NCBI GenBank assembly: GCA_026225295.1
Contig: JAMFSN010000040.1
Span: 1-33,814, forward strand
Direction of reading: 5' to 3'
From: Frankia alni
GTDB lineage: Bacteria > Actinomycetota > Actinomycetes > Frankiales > Frankiaceae
Length of the DNA: 33,814 nucleotides
A model generated the notes under the pieces. The model searched no databases. It was not told where the DNA came from and saw nothing but the letters and a program-made list of their open reading frames with translations. Positions 23,755-31,797 of the stretch are shown one piece after another (within the stretch, counting starts at the first letter, position 1; the number at the start of each line of letters is the position of its first letter). A program made the position numbers and the translations under genes.

Positions 23755-25035
23755 ATGCGGGGTGTGGACATCGTCGGTGAGGCCGAGCTCGCCCGCCGCG
23801 TCGCGGCCCACCTCGGGGCGACGGCCGACCGGCGGACGAACCGCGTCCCACCCCGGGTGGTGGCCTCGGGCAACTACGCCACCCCGACGATCGCTCTGCG
23901 CGCTGTCGATGCCGGGCTCGGCTCCTACCGCCTGTTCATGATCAACGCCCAGGTCGGGGTGCCGGACCGGGTCGGGGTGAGCCCGGAATCCCCGTTCGTG
24001 GGACCTGGGATGCGGACCAATCCGGCCCTGCACTACCTGCCGAACCGACTCAGCCTCGTCCCCGGTCTCCTGGCCACGTCCCACCGGCCGGACCTGGTGG
24101 TCCTGCACACCACCACCCCGCAGCGGGCAACGGTGTCGCTCGGCACCGAAGTCAACGTCCTGCCCGCCGCGGTGGAGGCGGCCCGGGCGGCCGGCGGCCT
24201 GGTCATCGCCCAGCTCAACCCGCGGATGCCCTACACGTTCGGCGACGGTGAACTGCCGGTCGACGCGATCGACCTGGCGGTCGAGGTCGACCAACCGCTG
24301 GCTGAACCGGCGGTGGTGCCCGCCGACGACATCCGCGCGGCGATCGGCGACCGGGTGGCGGCGCTCGTCCCCGATGGCGCGACGCTGCAACTGGGCATCG
24401 GAGCGGTACCGAACGCGACGCTGGCCGCCCTGACCGGCCGCCGGGGACTGCGGATCTGGACCGAGACGTTCTCCGACGGCATCCTCGACCTCGACGCGGC
24501 CGGCGCGCTGGCCGCCCACGCGCCGCTGGTCACGTCGTTTCTGTTCGGCTCCCGGGAGCTGTACACGTGGGCCCATCGCAATCCGCGCCTACGGCTGCTG
24601 CGGACGGAAACGGTGAACGATCCCGGCACGATCGCCCGGCAGCCCGCGATGACGTCCGTCAACACCGCCCTGCAGATCGATCTCTACGCGCAGGCCAACG
24701 CGTCCTGGGTCCGGGGCCGGATCTGGTCCGGATTCGGTGGCCAGCCCGACTTCGTCACCGGCGCCCTGCACGCGCCCGGTGGGCGCGCGATCATCGCACT
24801 GCCGAGCCGCCATGCGAAGTCCGGCGCGTCGTGCGTCATCCCCCTGCTGGGCAGCCCGAGCACCAGCTTCCAGCACAGCTTCGTGGTGTCCGAACACGGC
24901 ACGGCCGCGATCTGGGGGCACAGCCAGCACGGCCAGACCGCCGCCCTCATCGACCAGGTGGCCCATCCGGACGCCCGGGATCAGCTCACCGCCGAGGCCA
25001 GCCTGCGGGCCCTGCTGGCGCCGGCCCACGCCTGA
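23755..25035 (+). CDS. Acetyl-CoA hydrolase / CoA-transferase family protein
   Basis: 426 residues from ATG 23755. The two-domain CoA-transferase fold is shown by ASGNYATPTIALRAVD near the N-terminus, TLQLGIGAVPN, TETFSDGILDLDAAG (the Glu of the T-E-x-x-S-D-G block is the likely catalytic acyl carrier) and the C-terminal SGFGGQPDFVTGA and IALPS motifs. This matches the Cat1/4-hydroxybutyrate CoA-transferase family in length and layout. It should move CoA between acyl groups or hydrolyse acyl-CoA. It lies 66 bases after the P450 in the same direction and may be co-transcribed with it. Confidence 0.9.
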   Translation: MRGVDIVGEAELARRVAAHLGATADRRTNRVPPRVVASGNYATPTIALRAVDAGLGSYRLFMINAQVGVPDRVGVSPESPFVGPGMRTNPALHYLPNRLSLVPGLLATSHRPDLVVLHTTTPQRATVSLGTEVNVLPAAVEAARAAGGLVIAQLNPRMPYTFGDGELPVDAIDLAVEVDQPLAEPAVVPADDIRAAIGDRVAALVPDGATLQLGIGAVPNATLAALTGRRGLRIWTETFSDGILDLDAAGALAAHAPLVTSFLFGSRELYTWAHRNPRLRLLRTETVNDPGTIARQPAMTSVNTALQIDLYAQANASWVRGRIWSGFGGQPDFVTGALHAPGGRAIIALPSRHAKSGASCVIPLLGSPSTSFQHSFVVSEHGTAAIWGHSQHGQTAALIDQVAHPDARDQLTAEASLRALLAPAHA

Positions 25036-25040
25036 GGTAT

Positions 25041-25057
25041 CCCGCCCATCGGGCGGG
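25041..25057 (+). terminator. Short GC hairpin after the CoA-transferase gene
   Basis: CCCGCCC and GGGCGGG pair perfectly over a 3-base loop starting 5 bases after the stop codon. No U-tract follows, so it may be a weak terminator or an mRNA 3'-end stabiliser. Confidence 0.45.
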
Positions 25058-25090
25058 TGGCGCTCGACCGCCAGTGTACCTGGTCCCACC

Positions 25091-25104
25091 GTGACTTTGG
25101 TCCC
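25091..25104. promoter_or_regulatory. DosR/DevR-like box upstream of doxX
   Basis: GTGACTTTGGTCCC matches the core GGGACTTTNGTCCC of the DosR (DevR) hypoxia-regulator binding site at all but one position. It lies 82 bases before the DoxX start. The match is to a consensus known from mycobacteria; no DosR gene is in this window, so control by a DosR homologue elsewhere is inferred. Confidence 0.4.
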
Positions 25105-25186
25105 CCGAAATGAGGATATTGCGCTCACCTACCGCGGCGGTGGAAAGACCGACGATGACGTTGACACAAACGAGGAGGCACACGTC

Positions 25187-25777
25187 ATGGCCATTCACCG
25201 TCCGACCGCTCCCACCTCCGCCCACCCGGAGATCGCCGAAATTCCCGGCTCAATGATCACCGCGAACGCGTCGAAGGCGCTCGCTGTTCTGCGACTCGCC
25301 ACCGGTTTCGTCTTTCTCTGGGCATTCCTCGACAAGACGTTCGGGCTGAACTACACGACGAGCTCGGCCAAGGCCTGGATTCACGGCGGATCACCGACCA
25401 AGGGTTTCCTGTCCTCGGTCGCGGTCGGCCCCTTCCAGTCGGTGTTCCACACCATGGCCGGCACCTGGTACGCCAACTGGCTGTTCATGCTGGGCATGCT
25501 CGGGATCGGGGTCGCCCTGATCGCCGGGGTCGCGGTCCGCATCGCGGCTGCGTCCGGTGTCCTGATCATGGCGATGATGTGGTTCGCGGAATTCCCGTTC
25601 GCTCAACACACGAGCGCCGGCGCGGCCAGCGGTTCGACGAACCCGCTGACCGACTACCACTTCATCTACGCCGCCGTCCTCGTCGTGCTCGCGGCAACGT
25701 TTGCCGGCAGTACCTGGGGACTGGGCCGGTACTGGGCGCGGCTGCCGTTCGTCCACCGGCACCGCTGGGCCCTCTGA
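25187..25777 (+). CDS. DoxX family membrane protein
   Basis: 196 residues from ATG 25187, with AGGAGG 8 bases upstream. Four membrane segments: LAVLRLATGFVFLWAFLDK, then ANWLFMLGMLGIGVALIAGV, AAASGVLIMAMMWFAEFPF and FIYAAVLVVLAATFAG. The layout, the R-x-A-x-G-F-x-F-L-W-A-F-L-D-K opening and the NPLTDYHFIYA motif match DoxX/DoxD-like proteins, related to thiosulfate:quinone oxidoreductase subunits. In actinobacteria such proteins are linked to redox or oxidative stress. It ends before a strong hairpin (25809-25836), so it is probably monocistronic, and a DosR-like box lies upstream. Confidence 0.9.
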   Translation: MAIHRPTAPTSAHPEIAEIPGSMITANASKALAVLRLATGFVFLWAFLDKTFGLNYTTSSAKAWIHGGSPTKGFLSSVAVGPFQSVFHTMAGTWYANWLFMLGMLGIGVALIAGVAVRIAAASGVLIMAMMWFAEFPFAQHTSAGAASGSTNPLTDYHFIYAAVLVVLAATFAGSTWGLGRYWARLPFVHRHRWAL

Positions 25778-25808
25778 CCATCCGGTCGTCGATCCGTCGG
25801 TACCCACC

Positions 25809-25836
25809 GGGGCCGTGAGCGCAGGCTCACGGCCCC
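25809..25836 (+). terminator. Strong perfect 12-bp hairpin after doxX
   Basis: GGGGCCGTGAGC (25809-25820) and GCTCACGGCCCC (25825-25836) pair perfectly over a 4-base loop, 31 bases after the DoxX stop. No clear U-run follows, as is usual for GC-rich actinobacterial terminators. It separates doxX from the ECF41 promoter, which begins 23 bases further on. Confidence 0.75.
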
Positions 25837-25858
25837 GTGTCGTCGTTGCCGGCCCGGA

Positions 25859-25885
25859 TGTCACAACCCGGCCGGCCGCGTCGTC
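25859..25885 (+). promoter_or_regulatory. Candidate ECF41-type autoregulated promoter
   Basis: TGTCACA (25859-25865) and CGTC (25882-25885) are separated by 16 bases. This is the published ECF41 target-promoter form (TGTCACA-N-CGTC). It sits 62 bases before the GTG start of an ECF41 sigma factor gene. ECF41 factors commonly control their own promoters, so self-activation is likely. Confidence 0.7.
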
Positions 25886-25946
25886 CTATCGGCAGCCGCG
25901 GTCTTCCCGCGTCAGTCTTGCTGGAGCCGACCGCAGGGAGCAGTCC

Positions 25947-26861
25947 GTGGATGCCTCGACCGCCGCCACCGAGTTCGAAGGACACCGCGCCCATCTGCTC
26001 GGCGTCGCCTACCGGATGCTCGGCACCCGGACGGACGCCGAGGATGCGGTGCAGGAGGCGTATCTGCGGTTCGCCCGCGCGACCGACCCCGGTCCCCGGG
26101 ACCCGCGGGCCTGGCTGACCACGGTCGTCGCGCGGATCTGCCTCGACGAGCTGGGCTCGGCCCGGGCCCGCCGCGAGAACTATGTCGGCCCGTGGTTGCC
26201 GGAGCCGCTCGTGGACGCACCCCGGGATTTCGCCGTCGCGGCCCTGGGCCCCGACCCGGAGGACCGGGTGACATTGGATGAGTCGGTCAGCCTGGCCATG
26301 CTGGTGGTGCTCGAATCGCTCAGCCCCGCCGAGCGGACCGCCTTCGTCCTGCACGACGTGCTCGGCCTGCCCTACGGCGAGATTTCGACGGTCGTCGGCC
26401 GGGGCGAGGCGGCCTGCCGGCAACTCGTCGCCCGGGCCCGCGCCCACGCCCACGAGCGCGCCCCCCGCTTCACCGCCGACCGCGCCCAGCACGCCGGAGC
26501 GGTGACGGCCTTCCTGACCGCCTGCTCCCACGGCAGTGTCGAGGAGCTGGTCCGCGTCCTCGATCCCGCCGCCGTCCTGCGTTCCGACGGCGGCGGCCTG
26601 GTACCGGGGGTCGCGCGGCGGCCGGTCACCGGCCCCGACAACATCGCCCGACTGCTGCTCGGGGTCGCGGCGAAACACGACGCGATCCCCTACCTCCACC
26701 CGGTCAACGACGCGACCGGCCTGGTGTTCGAGGCCGGCGGCACGGTCGTCGGGGTGATGGCCTTCGCCGTGGCCGGCACCCTGATCACCGAGATCGACTT
26801 CGTGGTCAACCCCGAGAAACTGCGCGGGGTCACCCGCCGCCGGTCAGGAGAATCCGCATGA
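25947..26861 (+). CDS. ECF41 family RNA polymerase sigma factor with SnoaL-like C-terminal domain
   Basis: 304 residues from GTG 25947 (GGGAG 7 bases upstream). Sigma2 (about 10-75) includes LLGVAYRMLGTRTDAEDAVQ and YLRFAR. Sigma4 (about 115-165) includes LSPAERTAFVLHDVLGLPYG then EISTVVGRGEAACRQLVARA. A SnoaL-like extension (about 180-290) carries the DGGG motif (214-217) and NPEKL (288-292), the two regulatory motifs that define ECF41. In this group the C-terminal domain takes the place of an anti-sigma factor. The known partners (carboxymuconolactone decarboxylase, oxidoreductase or epimerase) are not adjacent; instead an alpha/beta hydrolase is coupled by a 4-base ATGA overlap. Confidence 0.93.
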   Translation: MDASTAATEFEGHRAHLLGVAYRMLGTRTDAEDAVQEAYLRFARATDPGPRDPRAWLTTVVARICLDELGSARARRENYVGPWLPEPLVDAPRDFAVAALGPDPEDRVTLDESVSLAMLVVLESLSPAERTAFVLHDVLGLPYGEISTVVGRGEAACRQLVARARAHAHERAPRFTADRAQHAGAVTAFLTACSHGSVEELVRVLDPAAVLRSDGGGLVPGVARRPVTGPDNIARLLLGVAAKHDAIPYLHPVNDATGLVFEAGGTVVGVMAFAVAGTLITEIDFVVNPEKLRGVTRRRSGESA

Positions 26862-27706
26862 CCGACGATCACCCGGGCCTGGCGTTCACCCGGACCGGCA
26901 CCGGCCGGCCGCTGGTTCTGCTGCATGGCATCGGGTCGTCGCGCGGGATTTGGGATCCCGTGCTCCCGGCCCTCGCCGAACACTTCGACGTCATCGCCGT
27001 GGACCTGCCCGGATTCGGCGACTCCACGGCCCTGCCCACCCCGATCGAGCCGGTGCCGGCCGCGCTCGCCGGGACGGTCGCCGGGCTGCTCGACCAGCTC
27101 GGGGTGGTGGAACCGCACGTCGCCGGGAACTCCCTGGGCGGCTGGGTGGCCCTCGAACTGGCCGCGCTACGTCCGACCGCGTCGGTGGCCCTGCTGTCCC
27201 CGGCCGGGTTCTGGCGCGCGGCCGCCCCGCGGTACTGCCGGGCCAGCCTGCGGGCCTCGCGGTGGCTCACCACGCACGCCACCGGTCTGCTCCTGCGCCT
27301 GGTCAGTAATCGTCCGGGGCGCCTGCTCGTCCTCGGCCAGACCCACGCGCGGCCGGCCCGGATGACCGCCGAGCACGCCCGCTCGATCATCCAGGCCATG
27401 GCCAGCGGCCCCGGCTTCGACGCCACGTTGAGGGCCACCGCCACCCGCCGGTACCGCTCCGGACCGCCGATCGACGCCCCGGTGACGGTCGCCTTCGGCT
27501 CCCGCGATCGGCTGCTGCTGCGGCGCCAGTCCCGCCACCTCGATCAACTTCCCCCGGCCACCCGACGCGCCTCGCTGCCCGGCTGCGGCCACGTCCCCAT
27601 GACCGACAACCCCGCCGCCGTCACCGCCCTGATCACCGCCTCCGCGCGCGGCACCGGGCCGATCACCGGGGCGGCTGATCGCACCGCGACCGAACGCCAC
27701 AGGTAG
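26858..27706 (+). CDS. Alpha/beta hydrolase, coupled to ECF41 sigma factor
   Basis: 282 residues. The start ATG overlaps the sigma factor stop (ATGA). Alpha/beta hydrolase motifs are complete: LLHGIGSSRGIW (oxyanion hole), DLPGFGDS, GNSLGGWVALEL (nucleophile Ser), FGSRDRLLL (acid) and GCGHVPMTDNP (His). The cap is Arg-rich and helical. The family includes esterases, epoxide hydrolases and meta-cleavage-product hydrolases, and the substrate cannot be assigned. Coupling to an ECF41 factor suggests it is the output enzyme of that stress circuit, which is an inference. Confidence 0.9.
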   Translation: MTDDHPGLAFTRTGTGRPLVLLHGIGSSRGIWDPVLPALAEHFDVIAVDLPGFGDSTALPTPIEPVPAALAGTVAGLLDQLGVVEPHVAGNSLGGWVALELAALRPTASVALLSPAGFWRAAAPRYCRASLRASRWLTTHATGLLLRLVSNRPGRLLVLGQTHARPARMTAEHARSIIQAMASGPGFDATLRATATRRYRSGPPIDAPVTVAFGSRDRLLLRRQSRHLDQLPPATRRASLPGCGHVPMTDNPAAVTALITASARGTGPITGAADRTATERHR

Positions 27707-27823
27707 GGCGAAGACCGCCCGCGGGATTCAGTCGCGCCGGGAGCGGGTGAACCGGGGGCGGCCATTGCCCGTGTCGATGATGAAAGGGCCGCAACGAGGC
27801 GCCCATCGAATGGGGAGAAGGCC

Positions 27824-28264
27824 GTGGAACAGATCCAGATGCGCGAAACAGCTTGGATGACCCGGCTGGTGGGGGCACTGTTGGCGCTGGGTGTGGTGGT
27901 GGCCCATGTGAACGACCAGGGCGGCGTCGCCAATTTCGCCGATCCTGACTGGTTGGGGTGGGGATACCGGCTTATCGAGGTTGGCGGTCTGCTGACCGCG
28001 GCAACGTTGTTGCTGGTCGGCGGCTGGCGCCCGGCCTGGGCGCCCGCCGCGCTGCTGGGGCTCGCACCCTTTCTCGGATATATAGCGACCCGGACCGTCG
28101 GGCTCCCCGGCGATTCGGGTGATGTCGGCAACTGGGACGACTGGGGCGGCACCATGGCATTGCTGTTCGAGGCATCTTTGTTCGTCCTCGCGATCAGCAT
28201 CCTGGTGAGCCGGACGCGACCGGCTCACCGACGACCGACGGCGGCTGAGCCCTCCATCGCCTGA
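27824..28264 (+). CDS. Small four-segment membrane protein, unknown function
   Basis: 146 residues from GTG 27824 (GGGGAGAAGGCC upstream). Hydrophobic segments: RLVGALLALGVVVAHV, RLIEVGGLLTAATLLLVGGW, ALLGLAPFLGYIA and MALLFEASLFVLAISILVS. An acidic loop with GDSGDVGNWDDWGG lies between the third and fourth segments, probably on the outer face. The coding bias is strong and the length suits an integral membrane protein. No family is recognised with confidence. It is flanked by about 115 bases upstream and 150 downstream without another gene. Confidence 0.8.
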   Translation: MEQIQMRETAWMTRLVGALLALGVVVAHVNDQGGVANFADPDWLGWGYRLIEVGGLLTAATLLLVGGWRPAWAPAALLGLAPFLGYIATRTVGLPGDSGDVGNWDDWGGTMALLFEASLFVLAISILVSRTRPAHRRPTAAEPSIA

Positions 28265-28418
28265 GCTCCGCACCGGGCGGGCCGCCGAATTCCGGATGGG
28301 TTGGTCAACCGTTGCCGGGAGGGGGTCGCACTGACGGTAACCTGACCCAGCCATCGCAGCGCGTCAGAAACGACCTCCGATCGGGTGGTGCACCGGCCCC
28401 GCTCGGGCCGTCGCGTGG

Positions 28419-29021
28419 ATGGGGGCGAGGATGCTCGGGCCCGGCGTCGGCGCGGTTCACCGCTCGGCGGTCCCGGGCGAAGTGCGCGTGGCCCGGTACG
28501 GCCGGGCCCGGCTCGGCCCGGCCGTTCTGTGCACGGCCATGTTCCTGGTAACGGCAGTGACCGGATGCGGCAGTGCGCCCGCGAGTGCGCCGTCCTCGTC
28601 GCCGTCGCCGGCCACCGCGACCGTGACCGCGGCCCAGCCGCCCGCCGCACTCTCCGCCGCCCCGTCGTCCGGTCGCGCCGCCGTGCAGAACCTCGTCGTC
28701 ACGAGCGCCGTCCGCGGCCAACTGGTGAAGGCCTACGTCACCGCGCACGACTACCAACCCGGATGGATCACCGGTACCGAACCCGGCTCCGTCTACTACG
28801 CCTACGATCCGGGGACCGCCATCTACCTGGCCTGGGCCGGATTCGTGCCGGCCGCCGCCGTGCCCCAGCAGGTCCTGGTCGGTCTGCAGGACGACGGCGC
28901 TCGAACGGCCTTCCACCGAACCGCGGGCGGTTCCTGGCAGACCTATGACATCTGCACGACACCGGCGTTCTTCACCCTCATCGGCGGCCGACTTCCGGGC
29001 GGTGGAACCTGCCCCGACTGA
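28419..29021 (+). CDS. Putative lipoprotein, unknown function
   Basis: Up to 200 residues from ATG 28419. The true start may be ATG 28431 or a GTG near 28482 (VRVARYGRARLG), which would give a compact signal peptide. A lipobox-like LVTAVTGC precedes GSAPASAPSSSPSP, a Ser/Pro-rich linker, so membrane anchoring by a lipid-modified Cys is likely. The mature domain (about 90-200) has many aromatic residues (YQPGWITGTEPGSVYYAYDP, LAWAGFVPAAAVPQQVLVGL). Two further Cys residues near the end (ICTTP, GTCPD) may form a disulfide. No family is recognised. Cell-surface location is inferred from the signal only. Confidence 0.75.
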   Translation: MGARMLGPGVGAVHRSAVPGEVRVARYGRARLGPAVLCTAMFLVTAVTGCGSAPASAPSSSPSPATATVTAAQPPAALSAAPSSGRAAVQNLVVTSAVRGQLVKAYVTAHDYQPGWITGTEPGSVYYAYDPGTAIYLAWAGFVPAAAVPQQVLVGLQDDGARTAFHRTAGGSWQTYDICTTPAFFTLIGGRLPGGGTCPD

Positions 29022-29125
29022 AGATCCTTCGCTCGTACCGCCGCTGCGCGAGTTCCTCGACCGCATCGTGACCGGCCCCCCGCGCGGAACAGCCCTGAGG
29101 AATCGGCCCGCGATCGGGCGGCTGC

Positions 29126-29565
29126 TCAGCTCGGCGACCGCAGAGCCCGCCCGGCCCGGCGCAACCGGTCGCACAGGGACGCACCCGGAGCGGCCGGGTC
29201 CGGCGACCCGGCGGCCGGATCCGGTGACGGGACGGCCGCCGCAGCGGGCGGGACGGCGACCGATCCAGCCTGGGCGGCGGCCCGGTCGGCCAGGACGTCC
29301 AACGACCAGTCGCTGAGTACGCAGGACAGGAAGGCGCTGAGGTCGGCCACCTCACCGACCGGCAGCCGGAACGTCGCCACGCAGGTCTCGCCGCGCCAGG
29401 TGCTCAGGACGCAGGTCTCGACCTCAGGACGCAGGTCTCGACCTCGGGATGCCAGGTGAGCCGCAGGCCGGTGCCGCGCTCGTCGACCAGAACCTTCTGC
29501 CGGAAGGGGGCGCCCGCCGTCCCGCGTTCCGCCGAGCGCGTTCCCGGGTCTCCGGACCGCTCCAT
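29126..29565 (-). pseudogene. Small actinobacterial gene frameshifted by a 20-bp tandem duplication
   Basis: From ATG 29565 the frame reads KVLVDERGTGLRLTWHPEVE then TCVL, after which it shifts and stops at 29424. Removing one copy of the 20-bp tandem repeat at 29406-29445 restores a continuous frame: TWHPEVETCVLSTWRGETC, then ATFRLPVGEVADLSAFLS and a Pro/Ala-rich tail ending at 29126. The total drops from 440 to 420 bases, a multiple of three, giving a 139-residue protein. The L-R-L-T-W-H-P-E and V-x-T-F-R-L-P-x-x-E-V blocks match a small actinobacterial family of unknown function. As it stands only the first about 47 codons can be read. Confidence 0.8.
29403..29445. repeat. 20-bp perfect tandem duplication causing a frameshift
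   Basis: AGGACGCAGGTCTCGACCTC occurs head to tail at 29406-29425 and 29426-29445, and the 20-base period holds from 29403. A shared 12-base core (ACGCAGGTCTCG) also occurs at 29379-29390, which may have helped slippage. Twenty is not a multiple of three, so the gene at 29126-29565 is out of frame. Confidence 0.95.
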
Positions 29566-29650
29566 CGGGCACGCCCTCTCCACGCGGATTCGCCGCCCTG
29601 ATCATCCCCGAGCCGGGCCCCGGACCGCAACCGGATTGGCCGTCCCCCGG

Positions 29651-30694
29651 TCACGCGCCTTCGTGGTCGGCGTAGGCGGCGGCGAACCGCTCGATGGTGG
29701 CCAGGCACACCTCGACCGGCTGGAAGCCGCCCCCGGCCAGGGTGTGGAGCCAGGTGCCGAGACCGAACACCGGCGTCCGGCGGTACTGCGCCCAGGCCTC
29801 GGTGAAGCTCGGGGCGCCCACCCCCTGCTGCGTCAGCTCGGCCAGGTAGTCGGCCAGCAGGGCGCGCTCGTGGGCCCGCCGGTCGGTCGGGCTGAGGCTG
29901 GAAACCAGGAAGTAGCCGACGTCGTGCGACCAGTTGCCGGCCCGCACCAGTTGCCAGTCGTAGAAACCGGTGACGGCCGCGGGCCGGGTGTAGGTGTTGC
30001 CGATGTGGGGGTCGCCGTGCAGCAACGTGCGCGGCCCGGCCGCCGCCACCGTCGCCCAGCCGCGAAAACCCCGCTCGATGACCCGGGCGTCGACCCCGGC
30101 CGGGATCAGCCGGTCGTGGCCGCCGGACCGCAGCAGGTGCAGGCCCCGGGCCAGGCTGGCCCACGACACCGGCGCCCAGACCGACCCCAGCCGCCACGGT
30201 TGCACGAACCCGAGCGTGTCCGGCAGCGGCCGTCCCCAGTACGTCGCGTGCAGCCCGGCCAGGCCGATCAGTCCGTTCCTTACCTGCTCGACGCTCAGAG
30301 CAACGGTTGCCTGGCTGGGCCGCCCCCCGTGCAGCGTCACGTCCTCCATCACCATCACCGCCGCGAGCCGGCGCCGATCGACCGCTGCCGCATAGAAGGC
30401 GGGATGCTCCAGCGGCAGCCGGACTCCCGAGCCGACCAGCCGCGATTCGGCCTCCCGGGCCCGCAGAGCCGTCAGCGCCAGACGGTTCAGCACCCGGCCC
30501 TCGCGCTTGACGAACACCCGCTCCGGTCCCCGTCCCGACCCGTAGTGCAGTCCGATCCGGGCCCGGCTGTTCGTGCCGTCGACGACGTCGCCGATCTCCA
30601 CGGCGTCGACCACCGCCCCCGCGAAGGCCGCAGCCAGCGCCTCGGTCATCCAGGCCGGGGTCAGCTCCGACCAGGAGCGGGGGACGCGCAGCAC
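29651..30694 (-). CDS. Phosphotransferase (APH/choline-kinase-like) family protein
   Basis: 347 residues from GTG 30694, a start chosen where coding character begins; the frame is open to 30847 but that part has low-complexity bases. Kinase-like fold of the aminoglycoside phosphotransferase group: VFVKREG (ATP-binding Lys), Brenner motif LLHGDPHIGNTY (catalytic Asp) and GFYDWQLV (metal-binding Asp in place of D-F-G). It contains VMVMEDVTLHGG and a helical C-lobe similar to ecdysteroid kinase-like (DUF1679) proteins. Its substrate may be a small molecule or sugar alcohol; antibiotic resistance should not be assumed. Neighbours give no functional hint. Confidence 0.87.
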   Translation of the reverse strand: MLRVPRSWSELTPAWMTEALAAAFAGAVVDAVEIGDVVDGTNSRARIGLHYGSGRGPERVFVKREGRVLNRLALTALRAREAESRLVGSGVRLPLEHPAFYAAAVDRRRLAAVMVMEDVTLHGGRPSQATVALSVEQVRNGLIGLAGLHATYWGRPLPDTLGFVQPWRLGSVWAPVSWASLARGLHLLRSGGHDRLIPAGVDARVIERGFRGWATVAAAGPRTLLHGDPHIGNTYTRPAAVTGFYDWQLVRAGNWSHDVGYFLVSSLSPTDRRAHERALLADYLAELTQQGVGAPSFTEAWAQYRRTPVFGLGTWLHTLAGGGFQPVEVCLATIERFAAAYADHEGA

Positions 30695-30935
30695 CCGAGC
30701 AGCATGCCGCAACCGGCGGAATGCGGTACGGGCCGCGACCCGGTGACCCGGTGACCCGGCCGCGGGCAAGATCGGGTTAACGCCAGTTCCGGTCGGGAGT
30801 AACCACCATGGTGCCCGGGTCGCTTGACGGTTGCGATCGGGCTGCACAAAGCTGCTGGTCGGCTAATCAGTGTCCTGAAGAGGACGCGGGACGGTAATTT
30901 CCGCCCCTCTGAGCCGAGCCGACCGGGAGTCGCCT

Positions 30936-31784
30936 GTGACTGGAATGAAGCGCGCCACGCGGTTGGCGGCCCTCACGGTCGTGGCGGTCGCCTGCCTGTC
31001 GGCGGCCACGATCGCGAGCGCTACCGCGTCCGCGACGCGGTCCGGGCGGTCGACGGCGTCCCCCCCGGCCGGCCCGGCGACGACCACGGTCAACGATTTC
31101 ACCTGCCGGCCGACGCGCGCTCACCCCTACCCGGTCGTTCTGGTCCACGGGACCCTCGAGGACATGTCGATGTGGGCCGGCCTCGAACCCTCGCTGACCG
31201 CCCAGGGCTACTGCGTTTTCGCGCTGAACTACGGCAACAACGGGACCGGCGACATCGCCACCTCCGCCGGCCAGCTCGGCACGTTCGTCGACCAGGTGAC
31301 CGGCGCGACCCACGCCCGCCGGGTCGATCTCGTCGGCCATTCCCAGGGCGGAATGATGCCGCGCTATTACCTCAGGTTCCTGGGTGGGGCCGGTAAGGTG
31401 CATCAACTCATCGGGCTCGCACCGTCGAACTACGGAACCACCTTGAGCGGCCTGGACACTTTGACCGGCTGCGTGGCGTGCCAGGAACAGGCTCAGGGGT
31501 CGGATTTCCTGAACACTCTCAATGCGGGCTGGGACACCGTGCCCGGCGTCTTCTTCACGGTGATCGCGACGAACAAGGACGAAATTGTCACGCCGTACAC
31601 GAACACGTTCCTGCACGGTCCCGGGGCATGGAACATCGTCATCCAGAAGATCTGCCCGGCGGACGCGTCCGGGCATGTCAACCTGGCGACCAGCGACGAG
31701 AATGCCTGGCAGCTGGTCCGCGACGCGCTGGACCCCCGGCACGCCCGACCGGTGCACTGCGTCCCGGCGACCAACGCGACCTGA
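30936..31784 (+). CDS. Secreted lipase/esterase (class 2 lipase-like)
   Basis: 282 residues from GTG 30936, with ATG 30945 as an alternative start. A signal peptide is clear: basic MKRATR, the hydrophobic LAALTVVAVACLSAATIASA and a Ser/Ala/Thr-rich linker. The mature alpha/beta hydrolase domain has VVLVHGTLEDMSMW, nucleophile GHSQGGMMPRYYL, DTVPGVFFTVIATNKDEIVTP (acid region) and SGHVNLA (His). Pairs of Cys (GCVAC, IC, HC) suggest disulfides in an exported enzyme. The family hydrolyses extracellular esters or triacylglycerols. It ends before a strong bidirectional hairpin shared with the convergent SDR gene. Confidence 0.9.
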   Translation: MTGMKRATRLAALTVVAVACLSAATIASATASATRSGRSTASPPAGPATTTVNDFTCRPTRAHPYPVVLVHGTLEDMSMWAGLEPSLTAQGYCVFALNYGNNGTGDIATSAGQLGTFVDQVTGATHARRVDLVGHSQGGMMPRYYLRFLGGAGKVHQLIGLAPSNYGTTLSGLDTLTGCVACQEQAQGSDFLNTLNAGWDTVPGVFFTVIATNKDEIVTPYTNTFLHGPGAWNIVIQKICPADASGHVNLATSDENAWQLVRDALDPRHARPVHCVPATNAT

Positions 31785-31797
31785 ACCGACGGAACCG

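Noticed and set aside
29651-30694. Aminoglycoside-resistance gene
   Set aside because: Only the general phosphotransferase fold is visible; sequence resembles broader APH/ecdysteroid-kinase-like proteins, so a resistance call is not supported.
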